NCBI RefSeq assembly: GCF_001704415.2
Contig: NW_017189517.1
Span: 6,149,167 to 6,213,166, forward strand
Source: Capra hircus
Taxonomy: Eukaryota > Chordata > Mammalia > Artiodactyla > Bovidae
DNA length: 64,000 bases
Direction of reading: 5' to 3'
Part shown: positions 11,492 through 22,379 of the stretch, in pieces
How positions within the stretch are numbered: the first letter of the stretch is position 1
How the letters are laid out: every line of letters starts with the position of its first letter
Position numbers and translations under genes: made by a program
The notes under the pieces: generated by a model
What the model was told of the DNA's origin: nothing
The model's input: the letters and a program-made list of their open reading frames with translations, nothing else
Database searches by the model: none

Positions 11492-12270
11492 AAAGCCAAG
11501 AAGAACTAAAGAGCATCTTTATGAAAGTGAGAGAGTGAAAAAGTTGGCTTAAAACTCAACATTCAGAAAACTAATTTCTTGGCATCCAGTCCCATCACAT
11601 CATGTTAAATATATGGAGATACAATGGAAACAGTGACAGACTTTATTTTAGGGGACACAAAAATTACTACAGATGGTGATTTCAGCCATAAAATTAGGAC
11701 TCTTGCTCCTTAGAAGAAAAGCTATGGCAAACCTAGACAGCATATTAAAAAGCAGAGACATTACTTTGTCAACAAATGTAGGTCTAGTCAAAGCTATGGT
11801 TTTTCCAATAGTCACACATGGAAGTAAGATTTGGACTTTAAAGAAAGCTGAGCGCCGAAGAATTGATGCTTTTGAACTGTGGTGTTGGAGAAGACTCTTG
11901 AGAGTCCCTTGGTCTGCAAGAAGATCCAACTAGCCCATCCTAAAGAAAATCAGTGCTGAATATTCATTGGAAGGACTGATGCTGAAGCTGAAACTCCAAT
12001 ACTTTGGCCACCTGATGTAAAAAACTGACTCATTGGAAAAGACCCTGATGCTATGAAAGACTGAAAGTGGGAGGAAAAGGGGACTACAGAGGATGAGATG
12101 GTTGGATTGCATCACTGACTTAATGGACATGAGTCTGAGAAAGCTTCGGGAGTTAATGATGAACAGGGAAGCCTGGAGTGGTGCAGTCCATGGGGTTGCA
12201 AAGAGTTGGACACAACTGAGCGACTGAACTGAACTGAACTGACAACAGATATCATACCAAAGAAAATAAG

Positions 12271-13080
12271 TATATGAAAAGATTTTGAATGCAATTTTTC
12301 ATTAAAAAAATACAAAATACAATAAAAACAATGAGATTCCACTGCACAGCTATTCAAATGGATAAAACCTGAACATTTACAATATAGATTGCTGGAGAGG
12401 ATATGGAGCAGTAAGATCTCTCTTTCATTGCTGATGTGAATGGAAAATGGTACTGTTACTTTTTCTGAAAGACAGTTTGGCAATCTAAAGATAATCTCAC
12501 CATATGATCAAAAGCTAATTTTACCATATGATCCAGTGATTGTGGTCCTGCATGCTTAATCAATTAATTTGAAAACCGATGTTCACATAAAAATTCAAAT
12601 GGGAACGTTCACAGCAGCTGTATTCATATGCACCAAAACTGAAAACAAATATGATGTTTTTAATAGGCAAATTGAAAGAAAAAATAACTATAGTTCATAT
12701 GCAAGCAATGAAATGCTATTCTGTAATAAAAATAAATTAGGTACCAAGTCATGAAAAAAAACACAAAAAACCTAGGAGGCATATTGCTAAATGATAGAAG
12801 CCAGTCAGGAAGGGCTACATACTGTATGGTATAAATTATATGACATTCTGGGAAAGGCAAAATAATAGGGACAGTAACAAAAAAAAATGTGTGTTTGCCA
12901 GAGCTTTGTGGGGGGCAAAAGGGTAGAAGTTTTAATGGCCAAGGCACTGGATTATTTTAAGGGTGGTGAATCTGTTCTGTATACTAAGTTTATTGATACA
13001 TGACACTATGCATATGTGAAAATCCATGTAATCTTACAGCATAAAGAGCCAACATTAAATTATGAAAAATTTTAAAAATC
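12271..13080 (+). mobile_element. ancient L1M LINE 3' end
   Basis: Diverged ORF2 3' sequence ('aatgagattccactgcacagctatt', 'gctggagaggatatggagca', 'ccatatgatccagtgatt') and a 3' UTR with 'agaagccagtcaggaagg'. It is the DNA into which, or beside which, the BovB at 9.2-12.2 kb inserted. Confidence 0.75.
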
Positions 13081-13850
13081 ATTTATAAAATTGAGAGATT
13101 CTAGGATAGAATGATATAGACACTGACTGACAAAAAAAAAAAAGTCACCTAAATGTATTACAAGAGTATGAAACAACTTCACTGAATAGGATGGAAGAGA
13201 AGATACTGATCTAAGTAACTTTGGAAATGAGTGGCTATTGTATGAGTAAAGGCAAAAGGAACTGTATATAAAGTGTTGTACTTATTTGGCAAAGTCATTT
13301 TCCATGAGGATACTGGTTAATAATTGTGAAACCACCAAGCATGTTTACCAAAATGAAAAATTTTAGTAAATGTAATGCAGGATCCAGGATGGCCTCCTAC
13401 AAGAAAAAGAACACTAAGTAACAACAAAAATAATCTGAATAAAGTATGGGCCTTAGTAATCTTTTGATGCTCGACTATAGGTTTTGTTTTGTTCTGTTTT
13501 TCTGCTCCTATATATCCTGGCTCTTCCCTTACCTTTTCGAAGCAGCCCTTCAGAGCCATCTGAGAGGCTGTTTCCTGGACTTAAGTCCCCCATAAGTTCA
13601 CCAAATGAAACTTAATTCTCAACTTTTAGGTTGTGCATTTTTTTTCAGGTTACAAGGCTAATGTCAAATGTTAATAACAGGAAATTAAACTGGCTGCTTG
13701 AACTATAAGAACTCGGTTATACCTTCACAGGTTTTATGTTTATCCAAAATGATCCTAAAATTACACACTTATATAAAAAGATATCTAAGATCTAGCCCAG
13801 AAAACCTAATCAGAGTTTTCAGAGTGGGAATCTGCATGTTAAAAATTGCT
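13081..13850. other. unassigned DNA
   Basis: It contains an A-run at about 13131-13143. No gene or named repeat recognised. Confidence 0.4.
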
Positions 13851-13994
13851 CCTAGGTGAGTGCTGTTGCTGTGCAGTTGTTAAGTGGTGTCTGATCCCAT
13901 GGACTGAAGCATGCCAGGATCCTCTGTCCTCCATTATCTCCTGGAGTTTGCTCAGATTCATGCCCATTGAGTCAGTGATGCTACCTAAGTGAGT
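13851..13994 (-). mobile_element. short BovB 3' end with TSD
   Basis: A 122-bp reversed BovB 3' terminus (13862-13983) lies between CCTAGGTGAGT and CCTAAGTGAGT, an 11-bp duplication with one transition. It is an extremely 5'-truncated insertion. Confidence 0.8.
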
Positions 13995-14587
13995 TTAATG
14001 CATACAGAAATTTGAGGATCACTGCTCCAAATATATACCTGTCTCACAAAGATAATGGCTAACAATTTTAAATGTAAAATACTAGATTTTATGAAGGAAA
14101 TACTCAGGGAAAAGGGGGAGAGTAGCTTGGAAGTCATTCCTGCAAGCAAGGAGCTGGGAGCTTCACATGCCAGGAGTTTTTCCCGTGGTTCGGGAAAGAA
14201 ATGTGGCAATGTGGTGTCCAGAGAGCAGGACGTACAGTGCACTGTGCTCAGTGTGGTCTACCACACACATTGGTGTGGGCCTATGGCGCAAACCCAGGCA
14301 GTTGGCTTTTCATTTGTAATGTAAGTGCTTAGGTAAGCTCTGATTGCTGAGGCATCCCTTTAGTTCAGAGGTAGCTCTTTCAAAGATAGCTATCTCAAAT
14401 GAACACATTGCCCAGGGCAACCCATATGACTAGATAAACAGCCAGGCTGCTCTCATTCCCTACCACCTCCGCATTTCCTCAGCCCCGCACACCTCCCCTC
14501 TCCCACCCAAGAGGCTGTTTTGCTTTAGAGATCTCGTTTAATTTAGATAACCAACCATTTTTGCCCCTTGTCTTTTCTCTTCTGCTT
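13995..14587. other. unassigned DNA, somewhat higher GC
   Basis: Two overlapping opposite-strand ORFs (14055-14324 plus, 13985-14242 minus) show no domain and look like chance. No repeat recognised. Confidence 0.4.
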
Positions 14588-14953
14588 TAATTTCCCACTC
14601 TTTTTTTTTTAATTTTTATTTTTACTTTATTTTGCTTTACAATACTGTATTGGTTTTGCCATACATTGACATGAATCCGCCACGGGTGTACATGAGTTCC
14701 CAATCCTGAACCCCCCTCCCACCTCCCATCCCATATCATCTCTCTGGGTCATCCCCGTGCACCAGCCCCAAGCATCCTATATCCTGTATCAAACATAGAC
14801 TGGCGATTCGTTTCTTACATGATACTATACATGTTTCAATGTCATTCTCCCAAATCATCCCACCCTCTCCCTCTCCCACAGAGTCCAAAATTCCGTTCTA
14901 TACATCTGTGTCTCTTTCGCTGTCTTGCATACAGGGTTATCATTACCATCTTT

Positions 14954-15937
14954 CTAAATTCCATATATATGTGTTAGTATACTGTATTGGTGTTTTTCTT
15001 TCTGACTTACTTCACTCTGTATAATAGGCTCCAGTTTCATCCACCTCATTAGAACTGATTCAAATGTATTCTTTTTAACGGCTGAGTAATACTCTACTGT
15101 GTATATGTACCACAGCTTTCTTATCCATTCACTTCCTGATGGACATCTAGGTTGTTTCCATGTCCTGGCTATTATAAACAGTGTTGCTATGAACATTGGG
15201 GTACACATGTCTTTTTCAATTCTGGTTTCCTCAGTGTGTATGCCCAGCAGTGGGATTTCTGGGTCATAAGGCAGTTCTATTTGCAATTTTTTAAGGAATC
15301 TCCACACTGCTCTCCATAGTGGCTGTACTAGTTTGCATTCCCACCAACAGTGTAAGAGAGTTCCCTTTTCTCCACATCCTCTCCAGCATTTATTGTTTGT
15401 AGACTTTTGGATCACAGCCATTCTGACTGGTGTGAAATGGTACCTTATTGTGGTCTTGATTTGCATTTCTCTGATAATGAGTGATGTGGAGCATCTTTTC
15501 ATGTGTTCGTTAGCCATCCGTATGTCTTCTTTGGAGAAATGTCTATTTAGTTCTTTGGACCATTTTTTGATTGGGTCCTTTATTTTTCTGGAATTGAGCT
15601 GCAGGAGTTGCTTGTATATTTTTGAGATTAGTTGTTTGTCAGTTGCTTCATTTGCTATTATTTTCTCCCATTCAGAAGGCTGACTTTTCACTTTGCTTAT
15701 AGTTTCCTTTGTTGTGCAGAAGCTTTTAATTTTAATTAGATCCCATTTTTCTATTTTTGCTTTTATTTCCAGTATTCTGGGAGGTGATTCATAGAGGATC
15801 CAGCTGTGATTTATGTCGGAGAGCGTTTTGCCTATGTTCTCCTCTAGGAGTTTTATAGTTTCTGGTCTTATGTTTAGATCTTTAATCCATTTTGAGTTTA
15901 TTTTTGTGTATGATGTTAGAAAGTGATCGAGTTTCAT
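14954..15937 (-). pseudogene. L1 ORF2 C-terminal fragment, 327 codons open
   Basis: The longest open frame in the window. It covers the C-terminal third of L1 ORF2 and has the complete cysteine motif (C184, C188, H196, C201). Upstream, in the same element, a frame break near 15940-15998 separates it from a fragment encoding NLPDFRLYYKAT. No endonuclease or RT active site is present. It is recent enough to stay open but cannot act alone. Confidence 0.9.
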
Positions 15938-16307
15938 TCTTTTACAAGTGGTTGACCAGTTTTCCCAGCACCACTTGTTAAAGAGATTGTCTTTAATTCA
16001 TTGTATATTCTTGCCTCCTTTGTTGAAGATAAGGTGTCCATAGTTATGTGGATTTATCTCTGAGCTTTCTATTTTGTTCCACTGATCTATACTTCTGTCT
16101 TTGTGCCAGTACCATACTGTCTTGATGACTGTGGCTTTGTAGTAGAGCCTGAAGTCAGGCAGGTTGATTCCTCCAGTTCCATTCTTCTTTCTCAAGATTG
16201 CTTTGGCTATTTGAGGTTTTTTGTATTTCCATACAAAATGTGAAATTATTTGTTCTAGCTCTGTGAAAAATACTGCTGGTAGCTTGATAGGGATTGCATT
16301 GAATCTG

Positions 16308-17056
16308 AAACTCTTCCAGAAGATTGCAGAGGAAGGCAAACTTCCAAACTCATTCTATGAGGCCACCATCACCCTAATACCAAAACCTGATAAAGAAGCC
16401 ACAAAAAAAGAAAACTACAGGCCAATATCACTGGTGAACATAGATGCAAAAATCCTCAACAAAATTCTAACAATCAGAATCCAACAACACATTAAAATGA
16501 TCATACACCATGACCAAGTGGGCTTTATCCCAGGGATGCAAGGATTCTTCAATATCCGCAAATCAATCAATGTAATTCACCACATTAACAAATTGAAAAA
16601 TAAAAGCCATATGATTATCTCAATAGATGCAGAGAAAGCCTTTGACAAAATTCAAAATCCATTTATGACAAAAACTCTCCAGAAAGCAGGAATAGAAGGA
16701 ACATACCTCAACATAATAAAAGCTATATATGACAAACCCACAGCAAATATTATCCTCAATGGTGAAAAATTGAAAGCATTTCCCCTAAAGTCAGGGACAA
16801 GACAAGGGTTCTCACTTTCACTGCCACTATTCAACATAGTTCTGGAAGTTTTGGCCATAGCAATCAGAGCAGAAAAAGAAATAAAAGGAATCCAAATTAG
16901 AAAAGAAGTAAAACTCTCACTGTTTGCAGATGACATGATCCTCTACATAGAACACCCTAAAGACTCCACCAGAAAATTATTAGAGCTAATCAATGAATAT
17001 AGTAAAGTTGCAGGATATAAAATCAACAGACAGAAATCCCTTGCATTCCTATACAC
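16308..17056 (+). pseudogene. L1 ORF2 RT-domain fragment (inverted segment)
   Basis: It encodes the fingers and palm of the L1 reverse transcriptase: PISLVNIDAKILNK, QVGFIPGMQ, IDAEKAFDKIQ, and the catalytic FADDMILY (codons from 16922). The frame stays open across the segment. The open frame extends artificially into reversed L1 sequence upstream (from 16221) and flanking DNA downstream (to 17099), so the 292-residue ORF is a chimera created by the inversion. Confidence 0.9.
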
Positions 17057-17299
17057 TAATTTCCCACTCGTATGTATTAAATTCACTGATAAAGAATGAG
17101 TGCAAGCACAGGCCCTCATCCTCAACCCCAATAAAAGCAGAACCCTAGGTCCACACTTTTTATCTCTCTAATCTTGACTTCACTGTGTGGCCCCAGATAT
17201 GCCATGCAATTTCCAGAACCTGTAAGTAGTAAGCCAGTAATAAGTCTTTTTTTAATATTTTAACCAGTTTCCTGATGGTTACTGTTGAAGACATCTTGC

Positions 17300-17632
17300 A
17301 ATGATAGTAAGAACATCAGTAGGAGAAGGTGAGGGTGGAGTGATTTGAGAGAATAGCATTGAAACATGTATATTACCATACGTAAAATGGATGAGCAGTG
17401 CAAGTTCAACGCATGAGGCAGAGCACCCAAACCCAGTGCTCTGGCAAAACCCAGAGAGATAGTGGGGAGGGAGCTGGGCAGGGGGATTCAGGATGAGGGG
17501 ACTCATGTATACCTGTGGCTGATCATGTTGCTGTATGGCAAAAACCATCACAATACTATAAAGTAATTATCCTCCAACTAAAATAAATAAATTAATTGAA
17601 CAGCAAAAACAATCAAACAAACAAAAACACAG
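17300..17632 (+). mobile_element. L1 LINE 3' UTR fragment
   Basis: Only the L1 3' UTR and tail remain: 'gagggtgga-tgattt', 'gggagggagctggg', 'cctccaactaaaataaataaatt' and an A/C-rich tail. More diverged than the copies at 14.6 and 39.5 kb, hence older. Confidence 0.8.
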
Positions 17633-17744
17633 AGCTACAATATCCAGTCCAGCACTAACAGTGGCTATCCATAGGCTGAGACCAGCACATAACAGGGCCA
17701 CATTAGGGTAGGGCTATCACAGCCTAAGCCAGAAGTTCTTCATC

Positions 17745-18455
17745 TGAAATTGTTACCAAACACAAGTTCATGCAGTGAGGCCAAATAAACTCAGATGTTG
17801 GAGTTTGGAGCAGAGAACATGTTTATTGCAGAGCCAAGCAAAAAGAATGGGTGCCTCATATTCAAAACCCCATAATTTCCTGATGATTTGGGGATGAAGT
17901 TTACAGGCAAAATTTGGGGTGAAGGCTGTGGGGGATGTGACTTTCTTCTGATTGGGTTGATGGTAAGTTAACAGAGTGGTACACCACTAATCTTGGGCTC
18001 AGCCTGAAGTTGGGCTTCCAGGTGGCACTAGTGGTAAAGAACCCAACTGCTGAGGGAGGCAATGCAGTAGATGCAGGTTCAATCACTAGGTCAGGAAGAT
18101 CCTTCTGGAGGAGGGCATGGCAACCCACTCCAGTATTCTTGCCCAGAGAACCCCATAGATAGAGGAGCCTGGTGGGCTACAGTCCACAGGGTTGCAAAGA
18201 GTCGGGATGACAGGATTGAGGAGACTTAACATGAACACAGACAGGCAGCAGGTTTAGTTCCTGTGGAAGAACTCCACATATTGTTAAGTATATCCCTTGA
18301 AGGGGAACCAGGATGCTGTCTTAATGGCTGCATTATTGTTTCTTGACTGCTCCTCCTTTGATTCTTCATTCCCTTACTTCCCTGACTAGTAACTGTTTCA
18401 ATCAGCCCTTTGATACTCTGGGAATGTTCAGGCAGCTGAAGTCTTTTCATCCTGC
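17745..18455 (-). mobile_element. probable endogenous-retrovirus solo LTR, antisense, split by a SINE
   Basis: Reversed AATAAA-type signal ('gtttattgcagagccaagcaa' near 17820) and the downstream block 'gtgactttcttctgattgg' resemble a ruminant ERV LTR. A Bov-tA interrupts it at 18012-18237. Exact ends are uncertain, and I see no retroviral genes beside it. The family assignment is from memory of ruminant LTRs and is tentative. Confidence 0.45.
18012..18237 (+). mobile_element. Bov-tA SINE
   Basis: A complete tRNA-Glu-like head ('gggcttccaggtggcactag') and BovA body. Its B box is altered (GGTTCAATCAC). It lies in the LTR-like segment; the flanking duplication is not clear. Confidence 0.85.
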
Positions 18456-18965
18456 AAATAAAAAATGAGGGAACCAGAAAAAGCTTTTGTGCTCAGGAGA
18501 GTTCTATGAGATCCTACTCAGTTTCAGAATCTACAAATATACTTCAAGAGGATCATCAATAACTTGAAAATTTCTGCAAATTTGATGTTTCTGTCCATAT
18601 GTTGATTTTACTTAGAGACAAAGTCCTTACATGTCCTCAGATCTTCAAAGAATCCCATTACTCTCATGATAGTTAAGAACCACTGGTCTATTCTGTGTCT
18701 TAAATAGCACAGTTAAGACAACGTGAAGCTCTTTAGTCAACAATAGGATGCATCCTCTTGCTATGCGCATTCTACCTTTGTCGGAATTCTATGGAATATC
18801 TGAGAGCTTCAAATCCATATCAGACATTACTCTGCCATTACAGATATTTACCATGCATATAACAGAAATAAAAATACATCAGCCAGGAAAAAATATCTGT
18901 CAAAAATGTTCACTAAAAATGCAATGCTTTTTTTTTTATTATGAAAAAAAGGATCTAGTGTTTCA
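18456..18965. other. unassigned DNA
   Basis: No gene or repeat recognised. A short T-run lies at about 18929-18937. Confidence 0.4.
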
Positions 18966-19445
18966 CTAACTTGCTTGGTCCCTATAAGCATTATTTTGCA
19001 GACATGAAGCCAATTCTGATTCCATTTTGAAACTGCTTCTTTGATTTGCTTTTCATTGCTTTTGTTCTTATAATCATACAGTATGGTTTGCCTCAGAGAA
19101 TCCTGCACCTCTGCCTGACTGTTAAACTAAAGAGCCTTTGTTCAGAACCCTGTCCACCTGTGGATGGCAGGGAAAAAAATATTAACACTTTCGCTGACTG
19201 AGGCTTGCCCTTCTAAGAGATGTTTTCAAGATTAATGGCCTTTTTACTTTGTTTCTTCACCCCCCGCATCTCTGATCTATAAAAGAACCTGGCATCCAGA
19301 CCCCAATAAGATGGTTATTTTGAGGCACTAGCTTGCCATCTTCTCAGTCTGCCAGCTCTTTGATTAAAGTCTCTTCCTTGCCTCAACACCTTATCTTTTG
19401 GATATATTGGCTTGTGGTGCAGCGAGCAGAACGAGCTGGGACTCA
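18966..19445 (+). mobile_element. ruminant ERV-type LTR (BTLTR1-like)
   Basis: The block order fits a ruminant endogenous-retrovirus LTR: 'ttctgattccattttgaaactg', a promoter-like CTATAAAAG at 19277-19285, and an ATTAAA polyadenylation signal at 19363-19368 about 80 bp downstream, close to R/U5 spacing. No gag, pol or env remains on either side, so it is a solo LTR. Boundaries are approximate. Confidence 0.6.
19277..19285 (+). promoter_or_regulatory. TATA-like box of the LTR
   Basis: CTATAAAAG in the U3-like part of the LTR at 18966-19445. Position relative to the ATTAAA signal fits a retroviral promoter; activity is unknown. Confidence 0.5.
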
Positions 19446-19525
19446 GAAACATTATGATCCTCACCTTCCCAGAAAGTTAATATAAATGATTATGAGGTTC
19501 TGGGATTTGTTTTGCACTTTCAGAG

Positions 19526-20035
19526 CTAGAAGATGGATACCACAGATGTCCGTGGGAATGTAAATTGACAAACCCTTTAAACAACATTTTGACAGTATGC
19601 ATCAAGAACCTGAAAAAAAAAAATAGCTTTCTCTGCTGGGAATCTGTCCTAAGGGCTGGATAAGTTTATCATCAAATTACTGGCTATGATTTTTTAAAAA
19701 CCGAAGAAAGAAAAGAAATCACTTCGCAAAATAGGTTCTCCTGGATTGATGGTATTTACAAAAACTGACAAATCCACTTGTTGGAAACATATGTAGTCAT
19801 TAAAATGTTTAAAAAGCATTTAAGAGCATTAAGAAAAGAAAAAGGCAAATACAAATATATATAGTACATTATTATAATCATGCAAGAATAATACATAATA
19901 TAAAGGTTGTACATTATTATAATCATGCAAGACTAATACATAATATAAAGACTGGATGGATATATACAGAGAATATTTATAGGAGTTGTCTTTTTAGTTT
20001 TTTGTACTTTCCACAATGTTCTAGAGTCAGCATGT
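19526..20035 (+). mobile_element. ancient L1M/HAL1-like 3' end
   Basis: Low-complexity old LINE 3' sequence: 'gggaatgtaaattgacaaaccctt', later 'ttttttgtactttccacaatg', which resembles the end of old L1 elements. It contains a 45-bp tandem duplication. Confidence 0.5.
19864..19953. repeat. 45-bp tandem duplication, two copies
   Basis: Two adjacent copies (19864-19908, 19909-19953) beginning GTACATTATTATAATC differ at only a few positions. It is a local duplication inside an old LINE. Confidence 0.9.
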
Positions 20036-20084
20036 GATTATGGCTAAAGAACATCTGATTAAATATCTTCCTCTAGGGCTATCC

Positions 20085-20304
20085 ATGAGTGCTAAGTCAC
20101 TTCAGTCATGTCCAATTATTTGTGACCCTATGGGCTGCAGCCTGCCAGGCTCCTCTGTCCATGGAATTCTCCAGGCAAGAATACTGGAGTGGGCTACCAT
20201 GCCTTCTTCTAGGGGATCTTCCCCACCCTGGGATCAAACCCATGTCTGTTCCATCTCCTACATTGGCAGGCAGGTTTTTACCACAAGCGCCACCTGGGAA
20301 CCCC
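20085..20304 (-). mobile_element. Bov-tA SINE, antisense
   Basis: Reversed BovA body ('gctaagtcacttcagtcatg') followed by the reversed tRNA-like head ending 'gcgccacctgggaa'. Nearly full length. Confidence 0.85.
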
Positions 20305-21060
20305 TCCCCCAGGGCCACCACCACAATAATGGAGAGCCCAAGAGCCTACCAGGAGATATGACTGAGAAAGTATTTTATCAATGTTGCTGATGGCGTAAAA
20401 CTTTTATGGGCAAACCACCTCTGAACTGCTTTTGTATCATGGAAACAATGTTGAGAACAAAATTGGTTTGATTTTTTAGTTGCACTTTACTCTTATTGTT
20501 CCTGAATGTTAAATGGCTTAGCATTTTGTCAAGTTGGGTGACAGATTCTGCTGGTAAGGGAAAATGGAGCCACGTAGATTGAAAAAGTTTGCTATTACCC
20601 AGCCAGCAAAAGTAAGACCATGGTGCCATCTTCATGAATCATTTGATTTATAAGATAACAAATCAGTGACAACCAGGTGGAAGACAACATAAACAGTAGG
20701 TTGCTTGGTTGCTGAGAAGCCCATCCAGACTTCATTTAAGTAGTTTTATAGTCTGCAACTGTGTTTTAAGAATGAGGTAGAAAATTCTTCACCTCATAGG
20801 AACCAAGGAGGCAGATAAACTGCCTCTCAGCAGCCTCTTGCAAGGTCAGGAGTCCAATGAGAAATGACTTGTGACAGCTATTCACAAGGCTTCCATTTTT
20901 GCCCTGCTCCTAGGAGCATTTTAGCAGGGCATTTTCGCCAAGACTTAGGCCAGTCTGTGTTTGAGTCTTGTCTATGTGGAGCCATGCAAGGTTGTCAGAA
21001 TCCCAACATGGAGCTGCTGCCCTACATATTTATCCTACCCTCTTTCAGTCTTAAAAGTGC
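20305..21060. other. unassigned DNA
   Basis: No named repeat recognised. Short ORFs on both strands have no domain. It may include an old LTR, but I cannot support a family. Confidence 0.4.
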
Positions 21061-21163
21061 CCTGGATTCTTGCCTGGAGAATCCCAGGGACAGAGAAGCC
21101 TGGTGAGCTACCATCCACAGGATCACAAAGAGTTGGACACAACTGAAGTGACTTAGTGCACAC
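21061..21163 (+). mobile_element. BovA monomer fragment
   Basis: A single BovA unit, from 'ctggattcttgcctggaga' to 'gaagtgacttag', without a tRNA head. Confidence 0.8.
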
Positions 21164-21261
21164 ATTGGACTTTAAATTGTATGATCACAGTACATACCTA
21201 AAGAAGATAATTATCTACCTCTTTTCCAAAAACCACAAAACACTGCATACATGAATACACT

Positions 21262-22365
21262 TACTTATAGGTCAATCAGTTCAGTCACTCAGTCGTGTCC
21301 GACCCTTTGCAAACCCATGTATCACAGTACGCCAGGACTCTCTGTCCATCACCAACTCCTGGAGATCACTCAAACTCATATCCATTGAGTCGGTGATGCC
21401 ATCCAGACATCTCATCCTCTGTTGTCCCTTTCTTCTCCTGCCCACAATCCCTCCCAGCATCAGTCTTTTCCAATGAGTCAACTCTTTGCATGAGGTGGCC
21501 AAAGTACTGGAGTTTCAGCTTTAGCATCAGTCCTTCCAAAGAACACCCAGGGCTGATCTCCTTCAGAATGGACTGGTTGGGTCTCCTTGCAGTCCAAGGG
21601 ATCCTCAAGAGTCTTCTCCAGCACCACAGTTCAAAAGCATCAATTCTTTGGCACTCAGCTTTCTTCACAGTCCAACTCTCACATCCATATATGACCACTG
21701 GAAAAACCATAGCCTTGACTAGATGGACCTTTGTTGGCAAAGTAATGTCTCTGCTTTTCAATATGCTATCTAGGTTGGTCATAACTTTCCTTCCAAGGAG
21801 TATCTTTTAATTTCATGGCTGCAATCACCATCTACAGTGATGTTGGAACCCAAAAAAATAAAGTCTGACACTGTTTCCACTGTTTCCCCATCTATTTCCC
21901 ATGAAGTGATGGGACCAGATGTCATGATCTTCGTTTTCTGAATGTTGAGCTTTAAGCCAACTTTTTCACTCTGCTCTTAAACGACAGAATGATCTCTGTT
22001 CATTTCCAAGGCAAACCATTCAATATCACAGTAATCCAAATCTATGCCCCAACCAGTAACGCTGAAGAAGCTGAAGTTGAACGGTTCTATGAAGACCTAC
22101 AAGACCTTCTAGAATGAACATCCAAAATAGATGTCCTTTTCATTATAGGGGACTGGAATGCAAAAGTAGGAAGTCAAGAAACACCTGGGGTAACAGGCCA
22201 ATTTGGCCTGGAAATATGGAATGAAGCAGGGCAAAAGCTAATAGAGTTTTGCCAAGAGAATGCACTGTTTATAGCAAACACCCTCTTCCAAAAACACAAG
22301 AGAAGAGTCTACACATGGACATCACCAGATGGTCAATACCAAAATCAGATTGATTATACTTATAG
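21262..22365 (-). mobile_element. BovB LINE with 5' inversion and large internal deletion
   Basis: Inserted in minus orientation. 21271-21978 is the reversed BovB 3' end through the ORF2 C-terminus. 21979-22357 is an endonuclease-domain piece in plus orientation. The perfect 9-bp duplication TACTTATAG (21262-21270 and 22357-22365) frames both. Compared with intact BovB order, more than 1 kb, including the RT core, is missing between the two parts. Confidence 0.9.
21979..22357 (+). pseudogene. BovB endonuclease-domain fragment (inverted segment)
   Basis: The DNA corresponds to the apurinic/apyrimidinic-type endonuclease of BovB ORF2 ('atctatgccccaaccagtaa', 'ataggggactggaatgc', 'gtctacacatggacatcacc'). 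A stop within 22110-22120 breaks the frame. The GDWNA-type active-site region is still legible. Confidence 0.8.
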
Positions 22366-22379
22366 ATAGGGAGTTAAAA

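Larger units (their letters stand above)
9239..12250 (+). mobile_element. near full-length BovB LINE with inverted 5' half
   Basis: One BovB insertion in two blocks. 9248-10878 is the 5' part on the minus strand, from the upstream RT region back through the apurinic-type endonuclease region. 10879-12241 is the 3' part on the plus strand, from the next RT residues to the (GAACT)n 3' end. The two parts are almost contiguous in BovB order at the outer inversion end. ACAACGGAT (9239-9247) and ACAACAGAT (12242-12250) look like a 9-bp target-site duplication with one mismatch. This arrangement is the twin-priming signature. All frames are broken by stops and frameshifts. Confidence 0.85.
14588..17069 (-). 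mobile_element. L1 LINE with 5' inversion and perfect 13-bp TSD
   Basis: The element is inserted in minus orientation. 14601-16307 is the reversed 3' part: T-run, 3' UTR, ORF2 C-terminus. 16308-17056 is an upstream ORF2 piece in plus orientation. The perfect duplication TAATTTCCCACTC lies at 14588-14600 and 17057-17069, which proves a single insertion event. Compared with the copy at 37.1-39.7 kb, about 235 bp of ORF2 (between the regions of 37863 and 38098) were lost at the outer inversion end. Confidence 0.95.

Noticed and set aside
14954..15937. 327-codon ORF as a functional protein
   Set aside because: It is the C-terminal third of L1 ORF2, without endonuclease, RT active site or a real start.
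16221..17099. 292-codon ORF with reverse-transcriptase motifs that might be read as an intact gene
   Set aside because: It is a chimera: reversed L1 sequence, an inverted L1 ORF2 piece and flanking DNA, made by the 5' inversion.
17745..19445. The two LTR-like segments as a pair flanking a provirus
   Set aside because: They lie in opposite orientation and differ in sequence, with no internal viral coding region between them.
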